Made by a program: the position numbers and the translations under genes. Positions 24,905 through 32,564 of a DNA stretch of 64,000 nucleotides are shown here, one piece after another; positions within the stretch are counted from its first letter, which is position 1; every line of letters begins with the position of its first letter. The DNA is taken from the NCBI GenBank assembly GCA_030706015.1, contig JAUZPI010000013.1, positions 6,370-70,369 of the forward strand, written 5' to 3'. This DNA comes from Bacillota bacterium. Lineage in GTDB: Bacteria > Bacillota > Clostridia > Clostridiales > Clostridiaceae. The notes under the pieces were generated by a model. The model was not told where the DNA came from and did no database searches. It was given only the letters and a program-made list of their open reading frames with translations.

Positions 24905-25414
24905 TTACCCGATTATATGCCTCTCGAATACTCTCCTAACACTATCAGTAAAATCATCAGCAGCTCTCCAGTCAAAATTGAGTTTTAAATTATTAACATC
25001 TGGACTATTTATGCCTATACCATTATTTTTCAATGTCCACCATGTAACATAGTTAACATCATAATACCCATAATCATGCAATCTATTATTGGCAAAATAT
25101 ATGTAAGGGGTTATATCTGCATTAGTCTTTCCAACCTTGCCTACAGTAATATACATTCCTTCCATTCTTTTAGCGTATTTAAACTTGTTATTTAATTCTC
25201 TATGTATAGTATTTAATCTAACTATTTCTTCATTAGTGAATTCTCCATTTAATATAGTAATAAAATCAATATCACTTTTATTTATATCAAATGCACCTAA
25301 TGCGACTGAATTATATATATAAACACCAAATATCTTATTACCAAAAGAGTTTTTTATTTTTGATTCGTATTCGAGTAATAAAGAATTTATAACACTTGGA
25401 ATCCTATTATTCAT
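24905..25414 (-). pseudogene. Truncated aminoglycoside-type nucleotidyltransferase (AadA-like)
   Basis: 169 residues remain; AadA/ANT family members have about 250-280. The N-terminal nucleotidyltransferase core is visible: FGVYIYNSVALGAFDINKSD, IDFITILNGEFTNEEI, with the acidic D-x-D. The C-terminal helical (DUF4111) half is cut short after FTDSVRRVFERHIIG. The usual GS of the G-S-x-A-L-G motif is Asn-Ser (YNSVALG), a substitution at a catalytic glycine. The start with GAGGTTGAAAT is intact, so a short protein may still be made. It lies next to palindromic repeats and other remnants, suggesting decay after transfer. Confidence 0.7.
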
Positions 25415-25457
25415 ATTTCAACCTCACATATTTATCCGATGACTACCATCCGTAATA

Positions 25458-25534
25458 CTCCCGCTTCTACAAGCGGGAGATAACGGCTGCCACGTCCCTG
25501 GATAACGATTTCTAAGCGTCCTTGACGCTAAGAA
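25458..25534. repeat. Cluster of two palindromes (IS200/IS605-end-like hairpin and repeat C)
   Basis: CTCCCGCTT/AAGCGGGAG (25458-25479) is a perfect 9-bp hairpin with a CTAC loop, like hairpins at the ends of IS200/IS605 elements; no transposase remains. At 25510-25534 TTCTAAGCGTC/GACGCTAAGAA (one mismatch) is repeat C; on the minus strand it is followed by CGTTATCC, as in the copy at 59814. Confidence 0.55.
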
Positions 25535-25608
25535 CTCAGTTTATACTAAACCAAGAAAAATCATCACGTATTGGGCCCTATGTCATTAAAAATTGATATA
25601 TGAACTTC

Positions 25609-25830
25609 TTAGTGTACTTTTAAGAACTCAACTATTTTCTTCTTCTCATCCTCTGTCAAATAGTGCATATGACCTCTATCCTTCAAAAGATATGTTGTAC
25701 AATTTGGTATCATTTGAAAATTACCCGTTTCAATTAAATGTGTCTTGCCAAAGGAAGTATCCACATACACATCCTTATATACTAATTCATCTAACAAGGA
25801 GTGAAAACTTAAAATATCACGGACCAGTTC
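25609..25830 (-). pseudogene. Internally deleted alpha/beta hydrolase remnant
   Basis: The frame joins the N-terminal part of a hydrolase (LLDELVYKDVYVDTSFGKTH) directly to its C-terminal end (MIPNCTTYLLKDRGHMHYLT, EDEKKKIVEF). The whole catalytic middle, including the nucleophile, is gone; only the catalytic His region GHMHYL remains. No ribosome site or proper start is present, and the 5-prime end overlaps the next gene. The intact hydrolase at 35453 has the same opening (ETSFGTTH). This is a deletion remnant. Confidence 0.75.
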
Positions 25831-26125
25831 CAGCGCTTGTAACCTTCCATTTCCCAGAGTCATTCTTTAAATAAAAAAATATCAACTCTTGTCCAAATTC
25901 ATCCTTTATGCCCTTTGCAGTAAATTGTTTTCCATAATTCGCATCAGTGAAATCGCCCTCTACTATCTCTACCTTCTCTTTATCATACTTTAACCAATGC
26001 CTGCTGGCATACTTAAGTATAGCGTCTTTGGGATTTGCTGCTGATATGTCTAGCCAATTGACTGTCAACCCTATTAACAATATCAATAATACTGCAAATA
26101 TTACCCTCCTAACTTTAAATTCCAC
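25817..26125 (-). CDS. Small membrane-anchored or secreted hypothetical protein
   Basis: 102 residues from a GTG start after GGGGGGTGGAAGTAA. One N-terminal hydrophobic segment (VIFAVLLILLIGLTVNWL) serves as signal anchor or signal peptide. The remaining ~75 residues (DEFGQELIFFYLKNDSGKWK) look like a small beta-rich extracellular domain similar in style to DUF4829-type proteins, but I do not recognise it firmly. The 3-prime end overlaps the hydrolase remnant, so the original C-terminus may have been altered by the same deletion. Confidence 0.55.
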   Translation of the reverse strand: MEFKVRRVIFAVLLILLIGLTVNWLDISAANPKDAILKYASRHWLKYDKEKVEIVEGDFTDANYGKQFTAKGIKDEFGQELIFFYLKNDSGKWKVTSAGTGP

Positions 26126-26157
26126 TTACTTCCACCCCCCTTTTATAAGATAGCTAT

Positions 26158-26772
26158 TTAGCTCATTTTTGAAATAATGCAATATGAAACATCCTTCTTA
26201 GTTTCGATAATCTTTACAACCTTCAACCCATTACTCAACGTTGCCTCTTCTAGTTCTTTAGGTGTGTATTTTGAAAAACCATATTGAGTATATTTAATAT
26301 TATCAAGCCACTGTCTGGAATAAATTACATTTATAAAAACTCCATCAGGCGTTAATACTCTTTTAATTTCTGATAGCCCCTTGTCTAGATTGTCCCAAAA
26401 ATAAACGGTGTTAACAGTATAAATCTTATTAAAATACGAATCTTCAGAAGGAATATCCATTACATTACCTTTTGTTAAATGCACTTTCCCTTGTTCTATT
26501 AATTTCCTATTGCGTTTCGAAGCAGTTTCCAGCATATCCTCAGAAATTTCAATTCCATAGAAATCTCCTGGATTTTTGCTTGCTAATTGTTTGATAAGAT
26601 ATCCATTCCCAAATCCAATGTCCAATATCTTATCTCCTTGAGAACAATTTAAATTATTCATGACACTCTTGTATTGTATTTGATTCATTCTATTCATTAT
26701 AAAAGTTGATATTGTCCCGCCAAAGCCTGTAGGCATTCCAAATTGATCTGCAATATATTTATTTATACTCAT
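26158..26772 (-). CDS. Class I SAM-dependent methyltransferase
   Basis: 204 residues from the ATG after GAGGAGTGAAACA. SAM-binding motif I is ILDIGFGNGYLIKQLA; motif II region GDFYGIEISEDMLETA; LTKGNVMDIPSEDSYFNKIY; then RVLTPDGVFINVIYS. The ubiE/methyltransferase-11 type fold gives no substrate. The N-terminus (NKYIADQFGMPTGFGGTIST) is typical of small Firmicutes methyltransferases of this kind. One of the few intact genes in the remnant-rich 24.9-27.7 kb stretch. Confidence 0.88.
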   Translation of the reverse strand: MSINKYIADQFGMPTGFGGTISTFIMNRMNQIQYKSVMNNLNCSQGDKILDIGFGNGYLIKQLASKNPGDFYGIEISEDMLETASKRNRKLIEQGKVHLTKGNVMDIPSEDSYFNKIYTVNTVYFWDNLDKGLSEIKRVLTPDGVFINVIYSRQWLDNIKYTQYGFSKYTPKELEEATLSNGLKVVKIIETKKDVSYCIISKMS

Positions 26773-26844
26773 TGTTTCACTCCTCAAAATCTTCCTCAGT
26801 GACCGCCATTGGTAAAATACATTTCTTAAGCCATGGCTCCTTAT

Positions 26845-27248
26845 TTAGTTATAATGTTTAATTAATCTTTCTCTTTCTATTATCTCTTGCAGCTTTTTCT
26901 TTCTCAGCACCACTAAAGCAGGTATTAGGTAAACAATGCAAACAAGAAGCTTCAAATAACTATAATTATTAATTTCTCCTATAGCTGAACTTACTCCAAA
27001 CATTCCTGAAGGTATCAAGGAACTAAAATCCATAAAAGCATGAAGAAAAACAACTGCCCATATGTTTCTTGTTCTTAGGTATATGGCACAAAGCAGTGCT
27101 CCCATTACAGCTGCTCCAGCTGCTTGTATTAAAGCCGCTTTAACAGATACTCCGGCAAAAATGTTAGTTACATGGGCAAGTCCAAATAATATGCTAGCTA
27201 CGGCAATAGAAGTATAAATTCCTTTTGCTGTCTTACTAAACCTATCTA
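26845..27248 (-). pseudogene. C-terminal fragment of a CPBP (CAAX-like) intramembrane protease
   Basis: The frame is open from 27248, directly at the stop of the TipAS-like gene, and has no start codon until 27105. It shows the second half of a CPBP domain: SILFGLAHVTNIFAGV (motif 2 His), ALIQAAGAVMGALLCAIYLR, TRNIWAVVFLHAFMDF (motif 3 His). The first motif (EExxxR) and the N-terminal membrane helices are missing, so it cannot be an active protease. The abrupt join suggests a deletion that brought two remnants together. Confidence 0.7.
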
Positions 27249-27674
27249 CTCAGTTGTCCTATTTTTATAAAAGATTGTCATTATCTTTTTTATAAATTCT
27301 CTTTCCTCATCTGGTATCATATAAAATGATGGCTTTCTCTTATCAGGAATGGCATTAAAATTCTCCCAAGACTTCTTCATCCCTTCTCTTATATCAGCGT
27401 CTCCTTGAATATAACTGTTATTAATATCATATAATAATCGGCCAACTGCTTGAGATTCTGAACTCGCTGGATCTGCCCCGGATTCAACTAATTTCTTCAG
27501 CTTTTCACGAAATAATATATACCTCTCATTAAAATTCTTTTGATTTTCTTCAGTCCATCCTCTCTCCGCCAGTTTCTGTAGAGCCTCTTTACTATAAGAC
27601 TTTTTTGCAAGCTCCCTCATATATTCCCGCTGTTTAGTTGATAGATATTTATTCAAGCTACACACCCCTTTCAC
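27246..27674 (-). CDS. TipAS antibiotic-recognition domain protein lacking its MerR helix-turn-helix
   Basis: 142 residues. Almost all is a TipAS domain (LSTKQREYMRELAKKSYSKE, then GADPASSESQAVGRLLYDIN, SYIQGDADIREGMKKSWEN), which in TipA-type MerR regulators binds thiopeptides or other drugs. The N-terminal MerR HTH and coiled coil are absent. Start is unclear: a GTG at 27674 without a good site, or TTG six codons in after AAGGGG. Stand-alone TipAS proteins exist (drug-sequestering), but next to a CPBP fragment it is as likely a remnant. Confidence 0.6.
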   Translation of the reverse strand: MKGVCSLNKYLSTKQREYMRELAKKSYSKEALQKLAERGWTEENQKNFNERYILFREKLKKLVESGADPASSESQAVGRLLYDINNSYIQGDADIREGMKKSWENFNAIPDKRKPSFYMIPDEEREFIKKIMTIFYKNRTTE

Positions 27675-27772
27675 ATCATAACTATAGTGGCTGACGTTAT
27701 ATCGATCTCAATTTATGAGCACCTCTATTAATAAGATTTTGTGGATAATTCTTATTATTTTTGCACAAGTTG

Positions 27773-29023
27773 TTAATTAAATTTTAAATCCAACATAGTA
27801 GAAAGATATCCTATCATGTCACGTTTTAAGTAATAGGTTACATTTCTTCTGCTGCTTCTGACAAATTGTATCTCACTGTTCTTGAAGGCTTTTCTTGTAT
27901 TTAGGTCTAGATCGTAGAATAATACAAAGTCTAGTTCCCTATTGTTATTTCTTCTTTCTTTAGCAAACTTATGGGCTATACTATTAGGAAGTAATACCTT
28001 TTTCCCTAGTTTCTCTTCTACCTCAAACTTAATGCTATTCTCAAAGGACTTTGACACTAGAGAGGTACATAAAAAAGCATCACTTGAATCTATATCGATA
28101 AAAAAGTCATAGGGACGTCCTACGAATCCATATGCTTTCATTATTGCCTTCATTTTTTCTTCCTTGGATACCCTTGGCCGCATTGCAGAAAAATAATCCA
28201 CTTTTGCTATGTTGCTTAAAGGTTTTATTACCACGCCTTCTTCTATGGATTCAATTACTGATAATTGATCTGTTTTTAATAGATTATTATACGCTTCTAA
28301 ATTTATCTCTTTAAGCCTATCAGAAAATTTTTGTCCTTTTAGTTCCTCTACGTCACTAAAATACATGTCCATCTTTTCCAGGTCTCCAATAAAAATCCCA
28401 GTATGAGTCCAAAATCCCGATATTCCTAAGTTTGTGGCCTGCCAATCATTCCGCTTTAATAAGATATCTCCAGGCTCAAGGCTGGCTTTTATTTCTTTTA
28501 AGTCTGCATCTGTTATAAACTTTTCTTTTCGCTTTGTAAATTCTATATGAGAAATGCTCACCATTATATATTTCTGGACTGGAAAAATAGCTACATACAT
28601 CATTTCTTTAGATTTTTCTTTTATTTCCTTCTTGTGCTTCTTAAGTTCCCAAAAGTTCATTAAGTGAGCCAATAAATACAGAAAATATTCCGCAAACTTG
28701 CTGCCATACTTAAAGGTTTTATACTTACTGTTTCTTGTACCCTTTATTGTAAATTCAACTTGCTTTAATGTTAGCAATGATAAAAATAACAGTACCAATA
28801 TGAAAATAAATACTTGTATAGTCTTACTAAACGGGATATAGTTATTTAACTTATATACTAGTACTAACATGATTATTAACTTTAACGCATGTACAATTAA
28901 TAGCTTTCTCTCTAGGTGTAGAAAAAAAGCTTTAAAAATACGGGTACTATCCTTATAAAAAAAACAGATTACTAAAAATGCTGCTAAAAATTTTAGTGCT
29001 TCTCTTAAATATTCCATAATCAT
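27773..29023 (-). CDS. YiiX/YebB-like NlpC/P60-superfamily cysteine hydrolase with membrane N-terminus
   Basis: 416 residues. Two or three hydrophobic segments lie in the first ~90 residues (FLAAFLVICFFYK, LLIVHALKLIIMLVLVY, IQVFIFILVLLFLSLL). The C-terminal domain has LEPGDILLKRNDWQATNLGI, the His of SGFWTHTGIFIGD and the Cys of SDAFLCTSLVSKSFE, the catalytic pair order of YiiX-like enzymes. These hydrolyse amide or ester bonds in cell-envelope or lipid-linked substrates; the real substrate is unknown. Monocistronic, divergent from the MFS exporter. Confidence 0.8.
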   Translation of the reverse strand: MIMEYLREALKFLAAFLVICFFYKDSTRIFKAFFLHLERKLLIVHALKLIIMLVLVYKLNNYIPFSKTIQVFIFILVLLFLSLLTLKQVEFTIKGTRNSKYKTFKYGSKFAEYFLYLLAHLMNFWELKKHKKEIKEKSKEMMYVAIFPVQKYIMVSISHIEFTKRKEKFITDADLKEIKASLEPGDILLKRNDWQATNLGISGFWTHTGIFIGDLEKMDMYFSDVEELKGQKFSDRLKEINLEAYNNLLKTDQLSVIESIEEGVVIKPLSNIAKVDYFSAMRPRVSKEEKMKAIMKAYGFVGRPYDFFIDIDSSDAFLCTSLVSKSFENSIKFEVEEKLGKKVLLPNSIAHKFAKERRNNNRELDFVLFYDLDLNTRKAFKNSEIQFVRSSRRNVTYYLKRDMIGYLSTMLDLKFN

Positions 29024-29088
29024 TCCCCACTATTTTATATTTTATATACTTAAGAACGATCTTGCTTACAACATAATGAAGTCTATGT

Positions 29089-29094
29089 TATAAT
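29089..29094 (+). promoter_or_regulatory. Extended -10 promoter of the MFS exporter leader
   Basis: TGTTATAAT gives an extended -10. No strong -35 (TTGCTT is 21 nt away). The transcript would start about 60 nt before the leader peptide. Confidence 0.5.
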
Positions 29095-29155
29095 AGTATC
29101 ATATTCCATTACGTGTATCTACAGGTAATAAACCACTAATAAAGGAGTGACATTT

Positions 29156-29197
29156 ATGAGATTGTGCATTGTTTTAGCTCCATGCAAAGTCATTTGA
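29156..29197 (+). CDS. 13-residue leader peptide upstream of the MFS exporter
   Basis: ATG with AAAGGAGTGAC at ideal distance opens MRLCIVLAPCKVI and stops at TGA. Its last codons lie in the 5-prime arm of two alternative hairpins (29178-29243). This arrangement, short peptide plus competing stems before a drug-export gene, is that of ribosome-stalling attenuators of erm, cat and mef/msr type genes. The stalling residue and inducer are unknown. Confidence 0.65.
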   Translation: MRLCIVLAPCKVI

Positions 29198-29243
29198 AAT
29201 AGAGATTGCATGGAGTAATAATCTATTCCATTTTGACTTTGCA
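29178..29243 (+). promoter_or_regulatory. Mutually exclusive hairpins of a probable drug-inducible attenuator
   Basis: CTCCATGCAA (29178-29187) pairs with TTGCATGGAG (29206-29215), 10 bp. The overlapping TGCAAAGTCA (29183-29192) pairs with TGACTTTGCA (29234-29243), also 10 bp. Only one can form. Ribosome stalling in the leader would choose between them. The exporter's ribosome site (AAGGAGT) is about 25 nt further. Confidence 0.6.
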
Positions 29244-29281
29244 GCTTTGATTATTAAACATAATTAAGGAGTAGAGTTAAA

Positions 29282-30565
29282 ATGAAAAATTTAAAACTAA
29301 AAAATTTCTATATATTACAACTAGGACAATTTATTTCTCAATTCGGCAGTAAGATGACCAGCTGGGCACTTGTTTTATGGGCGTATGAACAAAGCGGCTC
29401 TGTATTATCTACATCAACTTTAACTATTTGCTCATTGCTTCCATCTGTATTACTTAGCTTCTTTGCAGGCAGTTTTATTGATGGCTGGAACAAAAAGAAA
29501 GTAATGCTGATATCTAATATGATTGAAATAGCTTGTTCAATACTCACATTAACCTTGTTATTTTCTAATCAGTTAAATATTAGTTTCTTATGTTTAATAA
29601 ACATTATTTTAGGTGTGACTTATGCCTTTCAGGCTCCTGCTTTAAGTGTAGCAATCACACTAATAGTTCCAAGGGAGTACTATACCAAAACAAGCGGGCT
29701 GCGTTCTTTCTCAGATTCCTTTAATACCACCTTTGCTCCCCTTGTTGCTGCCTTCTTGTATGCCTTATTAGGGATGAGACTAATTTTAATCGTTGACTTT
29801 TTTACCTTTATATTTGCAGCTATATCCTTAGTAGTTTTTGTGCATATACCAAGGGATATTACAAAAAATCAAACTAATCAGGAAAGCTTTGTTTCAAACT
29901 GCAAACAAGGTATGTGTTATATCGCAGCTAGGAAAGATATTTTTCATCTTATTGTTTTTATGGGTTTTGTGAATTTAATTGCAGCCATATACAGCTGCAA
30001 CCTAGTTCCTATGGTTTTATCAAGAAGCGATAACAACAAATTTCAGCTTGGTATTGTCAGCGGTACTATTGGTATTGCTGGCATTATAGGAAGTGTTTTA
30101 GTGACACTAACTAAACAGCCAGACAAAAGAGTGCCAGTTATTATAAACACAATGCTGTTTTCCTTTTTAATCTGCAATAATATGCTGGGAATATGCCGTA
30201 ATTATTACCTTTGGACACTAGCAGTTTTTCTTGGAAATTGCTCGGTACCATTTTTAACAGCTAATGTGGAATACCTAATGAGGACAAAAATTCCTTTAGA
30301 GATGCAGGGACGAGTTTTTTCTGCCAGAAACACCCTACAATACACCTCTATACCTGTAGGTTATATGCTAGGCGGTATTCTGACGGATAAAATATTTCAG
30401 CCCTTTATGAACACCACCTCCTCTCTTCAACAATTCTGCTCTTATATTGTTGGGAACGGAAAAGGAGCAGGCAGTGCTTTAGTATACATTTTAATTGCCT
30501 TCATAGGAGTTGCTGGATGCTGCTTCTTCAAATTTGACAAGCATATGAAATTATTAGATGAGTAA
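29282..30565 (+). CDS. MFS drug exporter, Mef-like (DHA3 type)
   Basis: 427 residues, about 12 membrane segments. It opens with NFYILQLGQFISQFGSKMTS and has the MFS loop AGSFIDGWNKKKVMLISNMI between TM2 and TM3 (G-x-x-x-D-x-x-x-K/R-K pattern). The end of the protein (RVFSARNTLQYTSIPVGYML) matches the macrolide-efflux/enterobactin-exporter-like branch. It probably exports macrolide- or lincosamide-like drugs, an inference from branch and leader. Start ATG after AAGGAGTAGAGTT. Regulated by the leader peptide attenuator just upstream; followed by a terminator. Confidence 0.88.
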   Translation: MKNLKLKNFYILQLGQFISQFGSKMTSWALVLWAYEQSGSVLSTSTLTICSLLPSVLLSFFAGSFIDGWNKKKVMLISNMIEIACSILTLTLLFSNQLNISFLCLINIILGVTYAFQAPALSVAITLIVPREYYTKTSGLRSFSDSFNTTFAPLVAAFLYALLGMRLILIVDFFTFIFAAISLVVFVHIPRDITKNQTNQESFVSNCKQGMCYIAARKDIFHLIVFMGFVNLIAAIYSCNLVPMVLSRSDNNKFQLGIVSGTIGIAGIIGSVLVTLTKQPDKRVPVIINTMLFSFLICNNMLGICRNYYLWTLAVFLGNCSVPFLTANVEYLMRTKIPLEMQGRVFSARNTLQYTSIPVGYMLGGILTDKIFQPFMNTTSSLQQFCSYIVGNGKGAGSALVYILIAFIGVAGCCFFKFDKHMKLLDE

Positions 30566-30620
30566 AAACATAGTTAATGATGATATTTCAATAATAGGCT
30601 AAGCTATAACTTTGTTTATA

Positions 30621-30648
30621 AAAGGGAAGTCATTTTCAGACTTCCCTA
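30621..30648. terminator. Terminator between convergent MFS and DUF6270 genes
   Basis: GGGAAGTC and GACTTCCC pair around ATTTTCA. Confidence 0.75.
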
Positions 30649-30669
30649 TACTTAGTTATATCATTGTAC

Positions 30670-31854
30670 TCATTGACCTTTTATAAAGCTTACTGCCGCT
30701 TCATAAGCTTTGACTCTCTTAACAGTGAAATACTTCATAAATTCTTTGGTCCACATGTCCATTTCTTCTTCAATTTCATTTACTTCATTCATGATAAATA
30801 TAACAGTTTTACAATCTGTTTTTGACATAGCTGGAAGCAGCACTGAGAAGCCCCACTCCACATCCTCTTTCTCATCTTCAAATCCACTTCTTGCATCCAC
30901 AACAAAATTACTATTTGGATATTTCTTAAGTAATTCATACGCAAAGGTGGTAGGATTTCTATAGTCATCATAGCAGCTGAATTTTTTCCATGCAAGAAAT
31001 ACTATATTATCTTCTGATATATACTTTACATTGCAAAATTCCGAATCAAATTCATCTTTCTCTATAACCTTTTCCTTTCTTACTAAGTTTAATATTTTAT
31101 CACCCATGTCCTCATAGAATGAATCCTGATAATGAACAGGAAATACCCCCCACTTGTGATTTTTGTAGCCCAAATTATTCTCAGGGGCTTCTAATAAAGT
31201 ATACTGTTTGTCCTTGGAAGCCTTATTATCAAGAATCTGCTTCATTATTTTATTAACTCTTGAAAGTCTAGCATTCATCCTTGCAATTTCCTCTTGATTA
31301 TCATATTTTGTGATGCTGCCTTCATTATCAACCATTTCTGCTGAATAGTAGGACTCAATTAAAATAACCCTATCAATAGAAAACCTTTTTAGCAAAACAT
31401 CAACGCATTTCTCAAAATTAATATATACTTCTTCATCTGTGAAATCATCAATACTAGTTAATTTATAGTTTTTTGCTTTATCTTCAAGATAGTGCTCATA
31501 AAAATTATCAAAATGACCAGATTTAACATCTAAATAATTCTTACCATCAACTTCAAATTGAGCAAATTGAAATCTCTCCTCAATCATATCCATAACCAGC
31601 CAATCAGCATCTACTTCCCTGATTTCATCCAATATAGACTTATTAACTTCATTAACCATCATCTTTATTTCCCATGGATGATCCTTCAACTTTTCTAAAT
31701 CAATATCTTCATATTTTACAGGATAACCTTCCATTGGCGATAGAAACAAGGACTGTCTTTGAATATTTTTTACAACGTCAAATTCCTCTTTTGCTGTATG
31801 ATTGAATATATCTCTGCATACACATGATCCTAATGTAAAAACCTTAATGCTCAT
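30670..31854 (-). CDS. DUF6270-domain protein (SGNH-like, polysaccharide-associated)
   Basis: 394 residues from the ATG after GGGGGGAAAATTT; an ATG five codons earlier lies on that ribosome site. N-terminus KVFTLGSCVCRDIFNH shows the DUF6270 pattern (G-S-C-V-x-R-D), followed by IQRQSLFLSPMEG and DWLVMDMIEERF, LIESYYS. The family resembles SGNH hydrolases and is often near capsule or cell-wall polysaccharide genes. About 100 extra C-terminal residues (IVFLAWKKFSCYDDYRNPTT, VVDARSGFEDEKED) look like a second small domain I do not recognise. It stands alone. Confidence 0.75.
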   Translation of the reverse strand: MSIKVFTLGSCVCRDIFNHTAKEEFDVVKNIQRQSLFLSPMEGYPVKYEDIDLEKLKDHPWEIKMMVNEVNKSILDEIREVDADWLVMDMIEERFQFAQFEVDGKNYLDVKSGHFDNFYEHYLEDKAKNYKLTSIDDFTDEEVYINFEKCVDVLLKRFSIDRVILIESYYSAEMVDNEGSITKYDNQEEIARMNARLSRVNKIMKQILDNKASKDKQYTLLEAPENNLGYKNHKWGVFPVHYQDSFYEDMGDKILNLVRKEKVIEKDEFDSEFCNVKYISEDNIVFLAWKKFSCYDDYRNPTTFAYELLKKYPNSNFVVDARSGFEDEKEDVEWGFSVLLPAMSKTDCKTVIFIMNEVNEIEEEMDMWTKEFMKYFTVKRVKAYEAAVSFIKGQ

Positions 31855-32166
31855 AAATTTTCCCCCCATTGTTTATTATTCTTTTTTACTCATCAATATC
31901 TGGTTTATCAGTACACAAATAACCTCTCCCAATCTCAGATTGGGCTTACATTCATTAAGCAGTTTAGAGAATGCGGTAATTAATGGTGATATATGTTTGC
32001 TAGATTATACTTACCTAATACCCTTTAATGATTATTATTCATGCTACTTTACCTCTTTATATATGTCTCCTTATTATTCTAGTATAGGTCAATTATAACA
32101 TAAATTATCATAATATTACTGCTTTAAGACTTTATTGTCCGTTACATGAAATCCACATAATTAGCA
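31855..32166. other. Intergenic region with repeat A copy 3
   Basis: No gene. Besides the palindromic repeat at 31911-31975 it is AT-rich sequence next to a serine-recombinase remnant. Confidence 0.4.
31911..31975 (-). repeat. Dispersed palindromic repeat A, copy 3
   Basis: On the minus strand GCATTCTC..CTTAATGAATGTAAG, then CCCAATCTGAGATTGGG, then GAG..TTATTTGTGTA; collinear with the two copies at 2.0-2.2 kb with some substitutions. The palindrome is at 31928-31944. Confidence 0.65.
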
Positions 32167-32409
32167 TTACATACAAATTTTTATATTCACAAGATTTATC
32201 ATCATAACTCTTCTTGAAACAAAATAAGAAAGAGAGCCGCCGCCTTTGTCTTGGCTTGGTTCTCCTCCATTATTTAGGTACATTACTAAGTTATCATTTA
32301 TATTAAGCTCTAATGAATCTATATCTCTATCTTTGTTAATAGTTATTTTTGAGATTAACATATGAAGTAATCTCTTCTGCTGTTCTCTTGTAGTTTGCTC
32401 TGACAGCAT
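32167..32409 (-). pseudogene. C-terminal remnant of a large serine recombinase
   Basis: 80 residues: REQQKRLLHMLISKITINKD, RDIDSLELNINDNLVMYLNN, GGEPSQDKGGGS. This is the C-terminal end common to clostridial site-specific serine recombinases, which are over 450 residues. The catalytic N-terminal domain and zinc region are absent, and no frame upstream continues it. It marks a lost mobile element. It is a serine, not tyrosine, recombinase, so not the integrase for the cassette arrays. Confidence 0.7.
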
Positions 32410-32500
32410 TTTATCAAAGCTTGAAAGTATATATTTTAATTTCTAAGTTAATTATTGAGATAAAATTTCTTGGTATTCACATAGAAATTGATAGCAAAGA

Positions 32501-32541
32501 GAAAAAGCACTCCATCCGACCAAGAATAGTTGTGCTTTTTC
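32501..32541 (-). terminator. Terminator of glgB
   Basis: GAAAAAGCAC and GTGCTTTTTC pair (10 bp) around a 22-nt loop, 24 nt past the glgB stop; T run on the minus strand. Confidence 0.8.
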
Positions 32542-32564
32542 ATATGATTATATTTTCACTTAAA

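Noticed and set aside
32167..32409. Remnant as the integrase of the cassette arrays
   Set aside because: It resembles the C-terminus of a serine recombinase, not an IntI-type tyrosine recombinase, and is only 80 codons.
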